Of a stretch of DNA of 64,000 bases, positions 9,691 to 22,824 are shown piece after piece (within the stretch, counting starts at the first letter, position 1; each line of letters begins with the position of its first letter). Made by a program: the position numbers and the translations under genes. Source of the stretch: Ctenosaura bakeri (lineage: Eukaryota; Chordata; Lepidosauria; Squamata; Iguanidae); NCBI GenBank assembly GCA_948474755.1, contig CAOLHI010001243.1, forward strand, positions 248,001-312,000. The letters run 5' to 3'. Under the pieces are notes generated by a model. It ran no database searches. It worked only from the letters and a program-made list of their open reading frames with translations, and was not told the origin of the DNA.

Positions 9691-12368
9691 TTATATACAC
9701 ACTCATTAGTTGTTATTCTTCATGGATTTAATGATGGTAAAAACTGGGACTATGATTAATAGTTCATATTATAGACTCATCACTGAGTTTTACTCACACT
9801 TTCAAAAGGTTGTGTCTAGATGAATTTTTAGGATCCAATTAACAGTTTAACTTGCCTAACAGTGTGCTTCTGTGTGTGACTACTCAGAGAGAAATCATAA
9901 TTTGTTCAATGGAACTGAGGAGCATACTTCTATGTGAATATGAAGAGACTTGCAGCCTAAATAATTTCTCACAAAATAGCCCCCCGTCCGGTACTGACTT
10001 ATTTATGACAACTTCAATAGCTGGGTCTGTTATGAAGATTTGGGACAATAACTTTCTTTCCAAGAAAATGACATTTTAAATTCTTTCAGTAGCTGAGGAA
10101 GTTGGGCATTGCTTTCAAATTTCAAATGAATCCATACTGCTTTGCCCTTTCAACAACAAATAACACCTTACTTCACTCTGCTCTTTTCAGGGCTGATTTA
10201 TGAAATTTTAAATAGCTTTGACCACTTCTCCTGCTAAGCTTTATCGTAATAGTAACTTATAAATACAGGCACAATCCCGCTACTTCTGTTTTGAAATATC
10301 AGGTATTGTTTACTACATATCACATTACAATTAACTCCAGTCATTAACATTGCTTACGGGAAGTTTAAGCGAGCTCATATTTAAATACATAGAAACATAA
10401 AAACTCTGGTTAATAATGTTGAGAAAACAATGCACATTAAATCAACCTACAAATAATTAGCCTAACAATTCCTTCTTTGGAAAGCACATTGTTAAACCCA
10501 TGTTTCAAACTGTGTTTGTAACATACAATTATGAGTGCATGGCAAAGTTATTGCACACGCAGACACACACACACTGAAACATTTTAAAAATATATGCAAG
10601 TTTTATCCCTGTTATTAAGATATGTTCTTTATTTGTGCTACTGTCCATTATTTATGAAACATCATCAATATATATGACATCTACAGAATAATATAAACCA
10701 TTTTAACAAAGATATTTCTCTGAGAAGATTTTAATATACATTTCTTTTGTCCAGACTGGCATTATGGAATGGGGCAGGGGAGAGGAATGGGACATGCAAA
10801 AGTAACAACAGTCAAATTTCAATAATTTTCAATACACAGTTAAGTTTTGCTACAACTAAAAGTTGGAACTATGAAATTCTGTGTCTCTCACACACTCACA
10901 AAACTCACCAACAAAGAATGCACTTCCAAATATACATATTAAAAAGTGTACCCCTTATACTACATAGCCAAACTCTGGTAGCAAGAAAGTTCCTTACAGT
11001 AGTTTGTGGACAAGGTGACTTGCTTGCATCTTGCATTTTCTATTGTGAAAGAGTGTGCAAAGAGTGAAGGTTTTTCCCCTAGTACCACTAGGTGTCATTG
11101 TGTCTGTTTTTAACTTGTTCAATTGTTTTTTTCCCCCAAGTGCCTGGCCCAAATTATCCCTGAATTGAAGACTTTGCTTATCAACATGTCTGATTAAAAT
11201 GAAAGATGCAAAAGTGCTCAATATATTGGATTTAAAACAGTTGAAAAAGTTAGAAATGAGATACATAAAAGAACGATGTAAAATCTACAGACTAGCATTT
11301 TGACATTTTAGTCTTACATTTCAACACTGAACCTCTTCTATTGTGCTTTGTTTCTCAGAGTTGTTTGTGTTTGTTTTTTTATATTAAGCAATTTAGCATA
11401 GAGTAGCATATAAATCAGATGGCTGGTCATTCCATGAGAGCAGCTGTTCAGTGTTCAATGTAGTTCTAAATTAATGTTACTTCAACACTTCTTGGCTTCC
11501 TTTTCAGATTATTAATGTTTCAGACATAGTTAACTAAGTGTAGTCATTATGTTAACCTAAGTTTTGATTTTCGAGAGCTGAAGCTGCCTAAACTCCTGAA
11601 TAGAAAATATTGGAAGGTGACATTTCACTAATGACTCTTTCAAAAAATTGACAAAGACTGATAGAGTTGTTCTCAAATAAGTGCCCAAGAGGCGCTCACA
11701 CACACTCACACGTGTGTGTGTGTGTATGTAAAATCATGTTACATTCTAAGTAACTGCACCCACTGTCCATAGATTTGTTAATTCTCTCTTACATTATAGG
11801 TGAAACTTGAAATAGAAAAGAAATCCTTTAAACATTATTTCTGGATATGCAACAGCTTTTTCTGCTTTTTAACTGAGTCTGTGTACTTTATTAAAAAGAT
11901 GTCATGTGTGTGATGACATTCCCTGAGGATTAACCAGATGAGCCACAAATGAGAAACACATTATGGAGAAGATGCTAAGGAGAAGCCCTGTTCTTTTGTC
12001 AGCAACAGATGCAATCTCAGCTCAGTCTATGCTTCAAAAACGCAAAGTATTGAAAGCACTGTGTATAATAGAGAGAATGTATATCCCTTCAAAACTCAAT
12101 ATTAGAGGGGTAGATTTTTTTAATTTAATCTGGAAAAATGAAAACGATTGAAATACATAGTCAGTGAAGCTCTTATTTTCAATGCTAATCACACATTATT
12201 TTTTAAAAAATATTTATGAATATTGTTCAACTTATGGATTTGACACACCTTCACTCACTTGATTAAAATATAAATCAAATTTGTATTTTACCAAATTTCC
12301 TTAATATTCGTTAGGAAGAGATGAAAATTTAAATCTGAAATCCAAAAAAGAGAGCCATATCAGGCCAA
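9691..12368. other. Gene-free AT-rich stretch
   Basis: There is no gene or clear transposon. A short CA-rich run lies at about 10557-10575. At 11697-11727 a CA run meets a GT run (cacactcacacgtgtgtgtg) and makes a palindromic, alternating purine-pyrimidine tract. Confidence 0.5.
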
Positions 12369-12370
12369 TA

Positions 12371-13330
12371 CAGTGCCTTCAGAAACATTTACCCTCCTTT
12401 GACTTTTCCCCTATACTTTGTTATGTTACGGATGAAGAACCTAGAACTGAAATGGATTTAATCGGCATCTATCATGTGATGTACACAAGATGTTCAACCC
12501 TACAAAGTTGTCAATTATTTTAGCTGTGGCACAAAAGTTAAACAGACCTAAATAAGCTCTGGTGCAACCCACTGCTTCAAGAAGTCACATGAAGTGTTTC
12601 ATGGAGTCTACCTTTGTGCATTTTCTGTACAGGATGATTTCAGATTAGATACACTTGTTCTTAGAAAGCCCCAAAATTTGTTGGAAAACGTATATAAACA
12701 AACAGCACTACAAAAACCAATGAACTATCAAAACAATCCCATGATAAAATTGTGCAGAAGTACCAATCAGGATTGGGTGATTAAAAATAAAAAATAAACA
12801 ATGAACGTCCTCTAGACCACTGCTAAATATGTTATTTGTTCTGCAGATCAATTTAAATAGTTACAAAAGTGGCCCTTAGTTTAACTATGCATTTGGTGTT
12901 TGTCTCTTTCTTTTGATTGGATGGAAAATATGCGTCAACAACAATTCTATTTGGAGAAGGTCATCTACCAAAACTTAGTGACTTGGTAATGAGGGAATTA
13001 GTCAAAGAAGCAAGCAAGAGACCCATGATAACTCTTAAATAACTGCAAAAATCTGCACCTGGGATGGGAAAAGCCATCTCCCCTATCACTGGGATCCTCA
13101 GAGTTGGACTTAATGGAGGGTGGTAAGAAGAAATCCATTACTGTGATAAACCCACATCATAGTTGTGAAACTCTGTGAAACTCTGTGTTTGGCTCAATAT
13201 GGAAGCTGCTCATTGTCCTGACAATACTATTCTCACGATAAAGCATGATGGTGGCAGCTTCATGTTCTATCAGGGAGTAAAGGAACTTACGCTGCAAAAT
13301 AGATCTATCTTTTTTTAGCTGAAACACTCC
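12371..13330 (+). pseudogene. Tc1-like DNA transposon relic, 3' truncated
   Basis: The element starts CAGTGCCTTCAGAAA right after TA, the usual Tc1 end and target. A 5' non-coding part follows (AGAAAGCCCCAAAATTTGTT at 12662), then broken transposase. Recognisable pieces on the plus strand are SKRPMITLK and LQKS (about 13008-13055), GLNGGW (about 13110) and TILTIKHDGGSFMFYQG (about 13225-13276), the last being the Tc1 block usually near TVKHGGGSIMLWG. Stops and frame changes are frequent and the segment holding the first catalytic Asp appears deleted. No matching right terminal repeat was found by 13400. It cannot move by itself. Confidence 0.65.
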
Positions 13331-16300
13331 TGATATTGCAACAACAAACACCCCACCATCAATTTAACAGGTTAAGGAGAGTTACGGTTCAAAGCATTCA
13401 GCGGGCTACAGGTGGGGTAAAGGTGCTGTAGCTAGTTTCAGTCTTGTTGGCTTATTGACTTGCTGCCTCTGTAGGAAATCTGGGGAAATGCTGGAGTCAA
13501 TCAGCAGGCATGAGCTGTATATTTAGTGATATTTCCTCACTGTTTGAAATGTTCATCTTCACACCTTGCTTACTTTGAATGCCAGCTTCACTCCTTTGTT
13601 GCTGCTCTTTTGCTGCATACAGAAATCAGTTCTGCCCTGAATGCTGACTGCTGAACAGAAAAAAAGAAGAAAAAACAGACAAGAAAAGCTCCTCCTGGTG
13701 GCTTTTTATCTCATTTGATCAGTAAACCTGCACATGCCATGCCTTAGTAATGAAAGTAATATTAAAAGGTGCATAAGTGCTGGTGGCTGATGGGAGAATT
13801 GATATTCAGCAGGATGAAGGAATTAAATCTAACAACCCTGTCATTACTTCAGAAGAAGTTCACCGAAGAAAATAATGAAATTGGAGGCATTTTCATTCTC
13901 CCCTAACTCAGGTACAACACTCAGGCTTCTGATGGTCATGTCCTTCCCTCAGAAAGAGAAGCAGATGAGTGCAGTGGAAAGGATCGGGAGCCCTTGTTCA
14001 GGAGAAATAATCAAAATGAGAAACTGGTGAGCATGTCAGAAGTTGGAGAGAAGGATGTCTGTTATGTAGATCTCCTGTATGGTTCATTAAAAAAAAGAAA
14101 ATCTCATTCCTGCAGTAGTGATGTGGCAGAGCTGGGAAGACATGGCTGTAGCCAGATTCTGCTGCCCCTTCAAGGGTCACACAGTGACACAAAGAGACAT
14201 GGAAGAACATCTCCTTTCTTTGGAGTACTGCTACATCAAACACATCTTGATGACAAGTATTTGTTGAATCAATAAGACATTTCCCCATATTTTCCTGCTT
14301 GCCTTCTATTTCCACCCTAGGCATTAATTGATTCAGATGATGCTTGACAGCAAGCAAAGAAAGTGGAGGAGGTGGTGGAAGAGGCAGAGACTGTGGTGAC
14401 AGGGGTGGTGGTGGTGGTGGTAGAGAACTCCTGTCTTCCTTCCAGTGAAGCTTGGACAGCTACCAGCACTTTAAAAGCCAATGCTCAAATTATGAGCATT
14501 GCACTTCCCTCACTTTCTCTGCTCTTTCCCTAGTAGCATTAAAATTCAATAAGTTTTTAGACTATTTGCTGCTAATACTGTAATGCCCTGTGGGGAAAGA
14601 AGGACCAGGCAACTAATTGAACACATTTGGAACCAATCCCAAATAAGAACAGAAAAATAGGTCTGTCATGCTGGGAGACATGTTTGGATTTTACCTTTGT
14701 ACTATTACCATCTATCAACATAACAACCATCATCAATGTGACTGTCTATTGCTTGTGAGTTCATCGTTCATATCTCCTTGTCAGTTAAGTTTTATGGTGA
14801 CATACCCAGAATCTTTCCTTTCCATGCTTCATTGATTTCACTTACCTGCCTTCTGGGGTTTTCACTCTTACCCTCCCCACCTCTGAATATGCTAACCAAT
14901 TCCTTGGTTCTGTGCATCCGCCCCAGACCTAGCTCCAGCCACCAATGGGAGTGTAATGTGTTTTCTGCAGGCAGCAAGTTAAATACCAAGAGCCTCAATG
15001 CGTATTATTGGTAAATGCATTTGCCTTTTCAAGTTTACAGCTTGTAACTGTCAAGGGATTACATTTGAGATGCTACGATAGCAAACAGTGCTTCATTCTG
15101 TAACTGGCAAGCTGAATGCTGCAGTGTTAGAAGCTGAACACAGGAATCAGCAGGCAGCAATACTTCTGTTTGTCAATGAGATTTCAGAGAGGGGTTTTAT
15201 TCAAATGTGGGATTATGTTTCAGCATGACATTGGACTTATTAAACTGGAGTATGCAATGTATATCTGACATGAAATAAACCAGGCAATTATTACAAAACC
15301 AACAAGATAGCAAAGAAAGAGAAAGCTAGAAGAATGCTGCCACCTCACCCTTTGGAAGATGAAGTATGGAAAAAGAGTGATGGTTCTAAACAAAACGGCA
15401 TCACCTATGGGCAACAGCTCATCTATACCTATACTCAGAATGGTGTGGCATTTGATTCAAGACACTCCAGAACTAGGTGTGTGGTGCCAACTGGAACTGA
15501 TAACAAGTATAATGAAAAAGCTGTGGGTCCTATTTGGGAGTCAGTTTAAGAGGCAGTGTTATATCCTGTCACAGAATGGCACACAATGTAGATGAGGCAG
15601 GTAGGGTCACCATTATCAGGCAGTTGGGCACATGATGAGAAAACTGGACTGTGAGTGATCGAGAGCACCCATGTTGTAAGAGCAGGGCATTTGCCTCTGC
15701 AGAAAAAAATATATCAGCATATAACAGAGCTTTCAGCATATAAAAAATGCAGGCATAGTAAAGTTAATTTAATCTGTACCCATTCCTTATTTCTCATATA
15801 GAGGGGGAGATGCTTCTTTTACATTGTCCTCATTTTAGAAAAGATGGTACCCTACATCAAGAGAGTAAAAATAGGGTTTTTTTCTTCTTCTTCAAAGTAT
15901 TAGGGTAGAAATTTTATGGCGTCCTACAGTAATAAAGTGAGGAGCAAGGGAAGCTCTCTCTTACTGGTATTTTAATTTCTGTTCTGAGGGTCAGCAATAA
16001 TCCTTTCCAGCACAGTTCCTGGCAATGCAGTTGGTAGCTTTTATGTGAATGGGTGGTGAATCTGTTCTGGTTTTTGTTCTGAATTGTTTAAAAACTGGAT
16101 ATAGTCCCTTCTTATGCACTCCAAGACTGCAGTTGTGTCTAATTTGCAACAAAATTTGTCCTACAGAATAAATTTGAAGGAAAAATCCATCAAACTACAG
16201 AGCACAGATTTATGGCAAAACGGCATTTTTCTGAGGAAAACAGAACTTTGTTTTCTTTATTGAAAAACAAATGTGGTGGTGGTGGTGGTGATGGGATCAT

Positions 16301-18524
16301 TAAAGAAGAAGAACTTGTGGTGCAGAAAATGTTGAATCCTTTCCCTGCCCATCAACTGTCCCTTGTAAATATTTCTGAGACCATTCTTAACCTGTTCTTT
16401 CTCAGATAGATTCCCTTTTCAGGAAGAACCAACCTCAGTGAAAAAAAATTGTAGGGAAGAATTGAAAAGGTCTAACAAGAGAAAGCCCTCATGCTGAAGG
16501 ATGGAGAAGAACTCATTGAGATAATCTCAAAGACAGTGGGAAAAGTTAACCTTCCTTCTCCCTGTGTATTATTTGTTCTTTAGAAATGCCCTCTCTGTTC
16601 CCTTACTCCTGTTATCTCAACAAATTCAGCAGGGGCAAACAATATTTTCCTACATGTCATGTCATTCCACTTATGATTTGTACTGTTTTCATATAGGCTA
16701 GAGTATTAAATAGCCGGAAAAATATCTGTTCAACAATATGACCCAGAATTTAATATCCTCTCCTTAACTTGTTCTTGGAAATGTCCTAGGGCCACTCTAA
16801 AACACTTCGTAAAGGGTAAGCTGATACCCCTTCCTATTCCACATGCAAAGATTAACTTCTATATGGTTTATGGGATAGGTTTTTCCACCAGCTGTCTGAG
16901 GGTGGCAGACTTGGCAGGCCTGGTGTTACACATAACCCTGTCCTCAAATATCTTGCTGCTGCTTCTAGACCATCAACTTCTTATGCTCATTCCTCCTAAA
17001 GATAGATCCACTCCTGAAATGTCTGTTATTGATTTGATGTCTGTAGAAATAAAATGGTGCCACCTGATTGTTATGTTGTACTTTCTCTCTCTCACACCAA
17101 TACTGTGAATTCATTGTTGGGACTGCAGGATTTGTTTCTAGCCTTTCAGCTAAGTTCCTCCCCAGCCTACATTTCATGTTGAGCAGTTGCCAAGATTAGC
17201 TTCTGCTTTCATTCAACAGTTTGTTTATTAGTGACTTCCAGTAAAGTGTGAGCTTCGTTCAGTATTGCTTTTCTTCCTGCCTTTGCTTCCTTGCAACCCA
17301 TGGTCTGAGTAGCAGGACACAATACCTTACAGGAGTGGGATGAGACAGTCTCCTTCCATAGGCCCATGATACTCTGGTTTCTTTTCATATTGCATAAATC
17401 CTTCCTTTGACCCTTGGATCACTTTTAATGCTGCTCAAAGTAGCTTCTTTTGATATGTGCATAGCATGCTGCTAAGCATGTTCAGCTAGAAAAAAATTCC
17501 AGCAAATAGTGCTTACCTCCCCATAATATTCTCAGGATTGTACCCTTACAATCCATTTCATTTTTGTATTGTATGTGTGTATTAATTGTACCCAATGTCT
17601 CACAGGTGCCTCAGGTGATATTCAATAAAAATACCATTTTAAAACAATCATATTTTGAAGTAATCACAGAGCTATAAATAAAATCAAACCAGATATCCAT
17701 AATTAGAATTGAAGAGCAAGATGTCAGGCATTGTTAAAAGCCCAGTGGAAGAAGACAGTCTCTATTGTTCATCTAAAACTTAGTGTCAAAAAAGCCACCT
17801 TACCTCCCTTGGCTTGAAAATCCTATTCATGTTTACAAGAATTAAGTTGTAATGAGTTCACTGGAATCTAATTCGAAGTAAGTATGTATTGTATCGGGTT
17901 TGTCTTTCAAAATACTCCAATTTGTCTTTTTTTATGTCTATTCTTGCTAGGCATATAACTGCTTGTCTTTTTTTTTTTTTATGGTGAGGTGAATGAACAA
18001 ACAAAGGTGCATGAAACTCAAATACACTGCTGCTCTCATAAGAAAGGTTTTGCTTTCTCTGACATAAATTATATTTGATGTGGCCCTTAAGTTCGTGTTT
18101 GTACTGCTTCAGTTAATCTTTTTTTTTAAAGAGGAAAAAAACCCTTAAAAGTATAAGTCTATTTATAAAGAGTGACTCATAGAGTTAGAAGACTTTCCTG
18201 CTTTAACAGACAAAATTGCCCTAAAATATTGAAGAGCTGTCTTCTTCTCAGAATGACTTACTAACCCCTTGCCAGCACCAGAACACTCCTTATCACTGGA
18301 ATCTGTGTCTAGCTAAACTGGTCTGCAGAAAACTTGCTGTAATATATTCACCTAGGTCAAAATTTGGATACCAATGGTTCTTTAGTCCATCCCTAATTGT
18401 ATCACTGTGTGATGCATGAATCTCGATAAAGATGGGATCTGTAGCTTCTACAATTTCCTAAACGCAGCCCATTTTTTTCCTCTCAGCTGCCTTCATCCCC
18501 TATATGAATATTAGAATAACTTAG
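13331..18524. other. Gene-free stretch, 5.2 kb
   Basis: No open frame resembles a protein. Overlapping frames of 93 and 119 codons on opposite strands at 13994-14357 have no recognisable motifs. Short GGT/GTG-rich runs occur at about 14397-14422 and 16274-16290. I found no RNA gene or transposon. Confidence 0.5.
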
Positions 18525-18990
18525 ATGGATTAGCATATTTATTTATGACATTTATATATTGCCTTTCTCCCAAAGAATGGCACTGAAGGTGGCCATGGAA
18601 AAAATCAAAGAAAATGAATATGAAAATAAAATCCTAAACAGCGTAAAAGCACAATTCAAGCACATCAATGAAAGAAAAAATGCATCCACTCAGTTAAAAG
18701 CCCCTACCATTGCAACTCTGGTTAATTGTAACTGATTGCCTGGGTAACTGATGAAGGGTTGTTTCCCAGAGAGAGCACGAGAGACAGTGGGTCAACCTAA
18801 CCTCCCTTGGTACGGAGTTCCTCAGCCTGGGAGCCATTCTCCAAAAACTCTTCACTCACTCGCTCACCTGATATGACTCCAAAGACTGTCAGACTAAGAG
18901 AATGGTCTACTTATAAGATCTCAGTGCTCTCTATTCCTGGCCCTGGTGTTCTTTTGGAAGATACAAGATTATTCCATGTACTCTTTCTGT
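18525..18990 (-). mobile_element. L2-like LINE 3'-end fragment
   Basis: It contains TTATTTATGACATTTATATA, then GCCTTTCTCCC, an A-rich stretch and GGAGTTCCTCAGCCTGGGAG. The same order of words appears in other fragments here (9441-9690; 38921-39270). The last of these retains reverse-transcriptase sequence on the minus strand, which sets the orientation. No coding part remains. Confidence 0.45.
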
Positions 18991-19003
18991 GGCCCTCATT
19001 ATA

Positions 19004-19145
19004 TTGTTGTTGTGTGCCTTCAAGTCATTTCCAACTTATGGCAACCTTAAGGTGAATCTATCATGGGGTTTTCTGGGGCTGAGAGTGTGTGACATACCCA
19101 AGGTCATAGTCTAATGCTCAAACTGCTACACTATGCTGTCTCTCT
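19004..19145 (-). mobile_element. tRNA-derived SINE, partial
   Basis: On the plus strand it reads as a reverse-complement SINE: the (TTG)n tail, GTGTGCCTTCAAGTCATTTC, CTATCATGGGGTTTTCT, AAGGTCATAGTC, and the complement of the head, CTGCTACACTATGCTG. The middle is shortened relative to the copy at 28941. Confidence 0.7.
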
Positions 19146-19604
19146 CATTAGAAAGGCTTTCACATTATATGGGCTTTCCTAAACAGATGCAAAGCAGGTC
19201 CATACATCCTTAAGTTTTCCATAACTATAATATTAAATTCTCACACACATCATTCATGGGGCCACCATGCATTGCTGCCATCTAGTTTCTTTACCCTGAC
19301 CAGAACATCTCTCATACTCACACAGTGTGATGCTGCTTGGCCTGCTTAGGGATTTCATATGTTTCTGTGTACTTCCATCCAACTTGTGATTCTCCATAGG
19401 CTCTTGTTGTCCTTCTTTACAATGATGCTCACACCCAAGTTATCACCTTACTCTGTTTGCAATAGTTTCATTGGCACATTGATTCCTGGTGCTTTTAGTT
19501 TACCACAAAGACATTTTCACACCTTGAAGATTATCCTAAGAGTAAGGAAGATGTCAAGGCTAAGACTAAGGAAGATGCCAAGGAGTGTTGCACTGCTAGA
19601 CTAT

Positions 19605-20001
19605 GGTCCTTTCTACTCCACCCTCCCAACCTGCCATAGGGACAGGAGAAGGGCAGGATCGTGATGCTGCTCATGCATAATGTCATCACAGTCCTGTCCT
19701 CCCATCCCCAGGTGGCGCAATTACACTGCATCTCATTGATGGGATCGCACCACCAGGATCGCACCACCATCACAGACTTGCCTTCTCTGCGGAGGCACTG
19801 GAAACACAATGGCTGTGCTTCCTGCCACAACACAGCCTTAGAAACTAACTGGCTGCACTGCGGCAGGAAGAGGCATGGCTATTGCACTTCCTGGAACATG
19901 GAGGCAGCCAGTGGAGAAGGGAGCATGCTCCCCTCCCAGCAAAGCTGATGCCAGAACCCACATTGGATGTCTCCGCAACCAAGTAAGGTATCGAAAGGGC
20001 C
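19605..20001. mobile_element. Harbinger-like MITE, long form, 397 bp
   Basis: The ends are GGTCCTTTCTACTCC on the left and the reverse complement of GGCCCTTTCGATACC on the right. TAT flanks both sides (19602-19604, 20002-20004). It shares internal words with the 401-bp copy at 51556 on the opposite strand (atgtcatcacagtcctg, caattacactgcat). The open frames of about 100 codons on both strands lack motifs and are not supported as genes. Confidence 0.75.
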
Positions 20002-20004
20002 TAT

Positions 20005-21341
20005 GTTTAGCAGCATACTTCCCAAATTAACTCTTGGTACTTGGGCAGATTTCTTCTTAGCTGTGTGTGCAAGTTTGTTGATGAGATTTCTCACATACTA
20101 CTTTGTGCCATTTATGGAACCCATCCTCATGGCAATTTGCATTAACATTGACAGCCAATGAAGCAATGAATGGCACTGGATGTAAATCATTTTTATTTCA
20201 AGACATTTTACATATCATTGAGAAGCCTACTCCATTGACTGCTGTCTGTGCCTGTGCAATGTGACATCTCATTAGATGAAAACTCCCCGCTTGAAAGTAG
20301 CTCAAGGCTACTTCCCATGTGTAATAGAGGAAAGGAGGTTTGTACTTAAGGGATCTTATGTTTGAGTTACATTACAATAAAGTTCTAACTTCCTACTGAA
20401 ACAATGAAGTAAAGTGATCATTGAACAATGGCAGTATATATAAAGTGATTCAACAAAAAAAAATAACTCCCAGACTCTGACATGGGTGCAATTTTTTAAT
20501 TGTTATTGTTATTATCCTCACCATCTTTATACCTCATAATATTATTGTCACTACTATTATTATCTTTTTGTTTTTATTTTATATTTATTTTTATACTATC
20601 TTTGTGTTCATTATTAATACTATTATCTCTATATGGGCAACTTACACATTGCAGCAAATACAACATAGTTAAATTTTTTAAAAAGACCAACACTAAAATG
20701 GAAAATATCAACATTAAAAATAGAACTAAACTACTTAAAAACTTTAAAGCATACAATTAAAATGTTGAAAACAGTAAAAACAATATAATTAAACATTATA
20801 GCACATTCTCAAAAGCCCTTTCTTTAATTATGTTATTACTAGATTCTGGAAGTAACTCATTAAAAAAAACGCTTGCAATTGATTCCTTTTCCTAATAGCA
20901 AACATATAATTAAGTTACATTACAAGATTAACACCTTAAATGATATTGTCACTCCTTTTGTAGTAAGATGGTAACTTCTTAGCTCATTTTATAGCTGTTA
21001 TGCACGGCTTCAGCAAATGATAGAGGGCCAAGTGCTAGCTTGTCTTATGTCTTGTGTTGCTGCCTCACACTCTGTTGTGGGTGTTGAGACAACAAGGTAG
21101 AAAGGCTGAGAATGTGTTTCATACCACAGGGCACTGATCTGTAGAATTCATTTTTAAAAGCAACTATAAAGAGTTAGATCTGTTACTTCTGAGAAATAAA
21201 ATAAAAAAAAAACTTTTAGAAACTGCGCTTGCAACCACTTTTTAAGGGACCTGAAACTTTAATTGTTACTGATTATTTTTGAAAGTAACTTGCCAAGCTC
21301 TACTATTTTCTTCTTTTATGCTTCACCAACTCTGCTAACAG
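20005..21341. other. Gene-free stretch with LINE tail-like sequence
   Basis: At about 20505-20800 there is a T/A-rich run followed by GGGCAACTTACACATTGCAG and A-rich sequence, like the tails of LINEs elsewhere in the window (compare 25125 and 51045). No gene is seen. Confidence 0.4.
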
Positions 21342-21549
21342 GATTGCATATACTGGAAAATATACAAATCTGTTCTCCATGATGTATTTCACCAGGAGCT
21401 CAGAATGTTAATGCCAGGCGGAAGAGGAGGACCTTCACCTGAACTGTGTTTTCTGCTCCCTGGCTCCATCACAGGAAATGAATGTTGTCATGAAACCAAC
21501 ATCCCCATGAAAAGCATTTCTGAAGAATGATATTTGCCTCCTTAACAAG
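21342..21549 (+). other. Exon-like segment, 208 nt, unproven
   Basis: A pyrimidine-rich tract ending CTGCTAACAG precedes it and AACAAG|GTAAGC, a strong 5' splice site, follows it. One frame is open for 66 codons from the left edge before TGA. That makes an internal coding exon unlikely in this reading; a non-coding RNA exon or chance are the alternatives. No protein family was recognised. Confidence 0.2.
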
Positions 21550-21791
21550 GTAAGCTTTGGTGGCAGGAAAGATGAAAGACACTCTCATAGTAAGCTCATA
21601 ATAAGTAAGTTTTGTTTTGTTTTAGGCTGTAAGGAAAGGTTGTTTCTCACAATAATTAAAATCATCTTCTGCACATAACTACTGTGGGCAGGATGTCTCT
21701 GAACACATCATCCAGATTGACAGAGAGCAACACTATTTTGAATGGCAAAGGACTTATTCTCAGCTATCTCACTAACCTTGGAATTGGTTCT

Positions 21792-21992
21792 GTCCATTTC
21801 TGCACTACATTGTCATAGTGCCATTATTCCACTTTTAAGATTCTATGAAATCCTGGGGTTTGCAGTTCAGGGAGGGGCATTTCGAATTCTCAGTCAGAGA
21901 GCTCTTTGGCCTTGGTAAACTACAAACCCCAGAATTCCACACGATGGTGAATGTGGAATAATAGCACTATAATATGTGGTGCGCAAAGGCCC
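21792..21992. mobile_element. Harbinger-like MITE, about 201 bp
   Basis: The left end GTCCATTTCTGCAC and right end GTGCGCAAAGGCCC are inverted copies, with the shared core (gcagttcagggaggggcatt; agagagctctttggcc). The three flanking bases do not match (TCT, TAA), so the duplication has decayed or the edges are slightly off. Confidence 0.7.
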
Positions 21993-21995
21993 TAA

Positions 21996-22580
21996 GCGTG
22001 TGTGAGAGATACAAACCTTTCTGGGTGAAGAGAGTAGGAACTGACTCCATTTATTTTAACCTGAAAATCATGTTGTGAGATGCCTTTTGATTGCCTGCCA
22101 GATAAATTTGGATTGGTTGCTACATAAAAATAGTCACATCCTTTACTAATTCACTGAGGCAACCATTCCAGGGAGCAGCATGGCTGATCATCCTATTGGC
22201 TAGACTTTGGAATTCCTTTCCCAAGGAAGCTAGACTGTTCTCCTCTTTGCTCTCGAAGATGGCCACTGGAAGTAACTAGAACCCAAGAACTCTGCTCTTC
22301 TCCCTTTGAGGGACCAAGTGAAGTAAGTGGATTTTTTATACTAAAGAGTTGCAAGTGAGAAGGACTGAAATGGAGGACACTGCAGATTAAAGACAGAGGA
22401 AGCTATAGTTGCTGGCTGGCTGGCAGTGGTTCATAGGCTCTTCGCTCTCTTTGCTGGTGGACACAGACTTTTAAAAATTATTATTCTGCCAAGTTTTAAG
22501 AAATGAATGTTTTCAAAGAAAGGGCTATTAATAGGGTACTGTATTGTTCTTGACCATATTATTTTTGATTGGCTTTTTAT
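21996..22580. other. Gene-free stretch
   Basis: I see no repeat or reading frame of note. Confidence 0.4.
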
Positions 22581-22582
22581 TA

Positions 22583-22822
22583 CAGTAGAGTCCTGGTTAT
22601 CCAACTCAAACAGGCGGCTGCAGCATTGGATAACCGAAAGGGTCGGATTACCCGGACGCCTGTGGCGGACGCCATTTTGGGGGCGTGTTGGGGTGGGCAT
22701 GGGGGCGTGTCTGGGCATGTCTGGGGGCACGGAAATGCCCACAGCCATGCCTCCAGGCCGTCGCGACGTCAGTTAATCCGGATGGTTGGATAACCGATCG
22801 TCGGATAAACGGGACTCTACTG
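22583..22822. mobile_element. pogo/Tigger-like MITE, 240 bp
   Basis: The ends CAGTAGAGTCCTGGTTATCC and the complement of GGATAAACGGGACTCTACTG are inverted repeats, and TA flanks both sides (22581-22582, 22823-22824). Internal GGATAACCG and GGTTGGATAACCGATCG repeat the terminal GGTTATCC word. The interior is CpG-rich, including GGCCGTCGCGACGTCAG. TA target sites and this CAGTAGAGTCC end fit the Tc1/mariner superfamily, pogo branch. Overlapping frames of 74-105 codons are by-products of the GC-rich interior. Confidence 0.8.
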
Positions 22823-22824
22823 TA

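Noticed and set aside
13994..14357. Overlapping 93- and 119-codon frames on opposite strands
   Set aside because: No recognisable domain, no splice or promoter context, and the opposite-strand overlap suggests chance.
19531..19948. 95-101 codon frames on both strands
   Set aside because: They coincide with the 397-bp MITE and show no transposase motif.
22431..22793. Three overlapping frames of 74-105 codons
   Set aside because: They lie within or across the 240-bp pogo-type MITE and have no protein motif.
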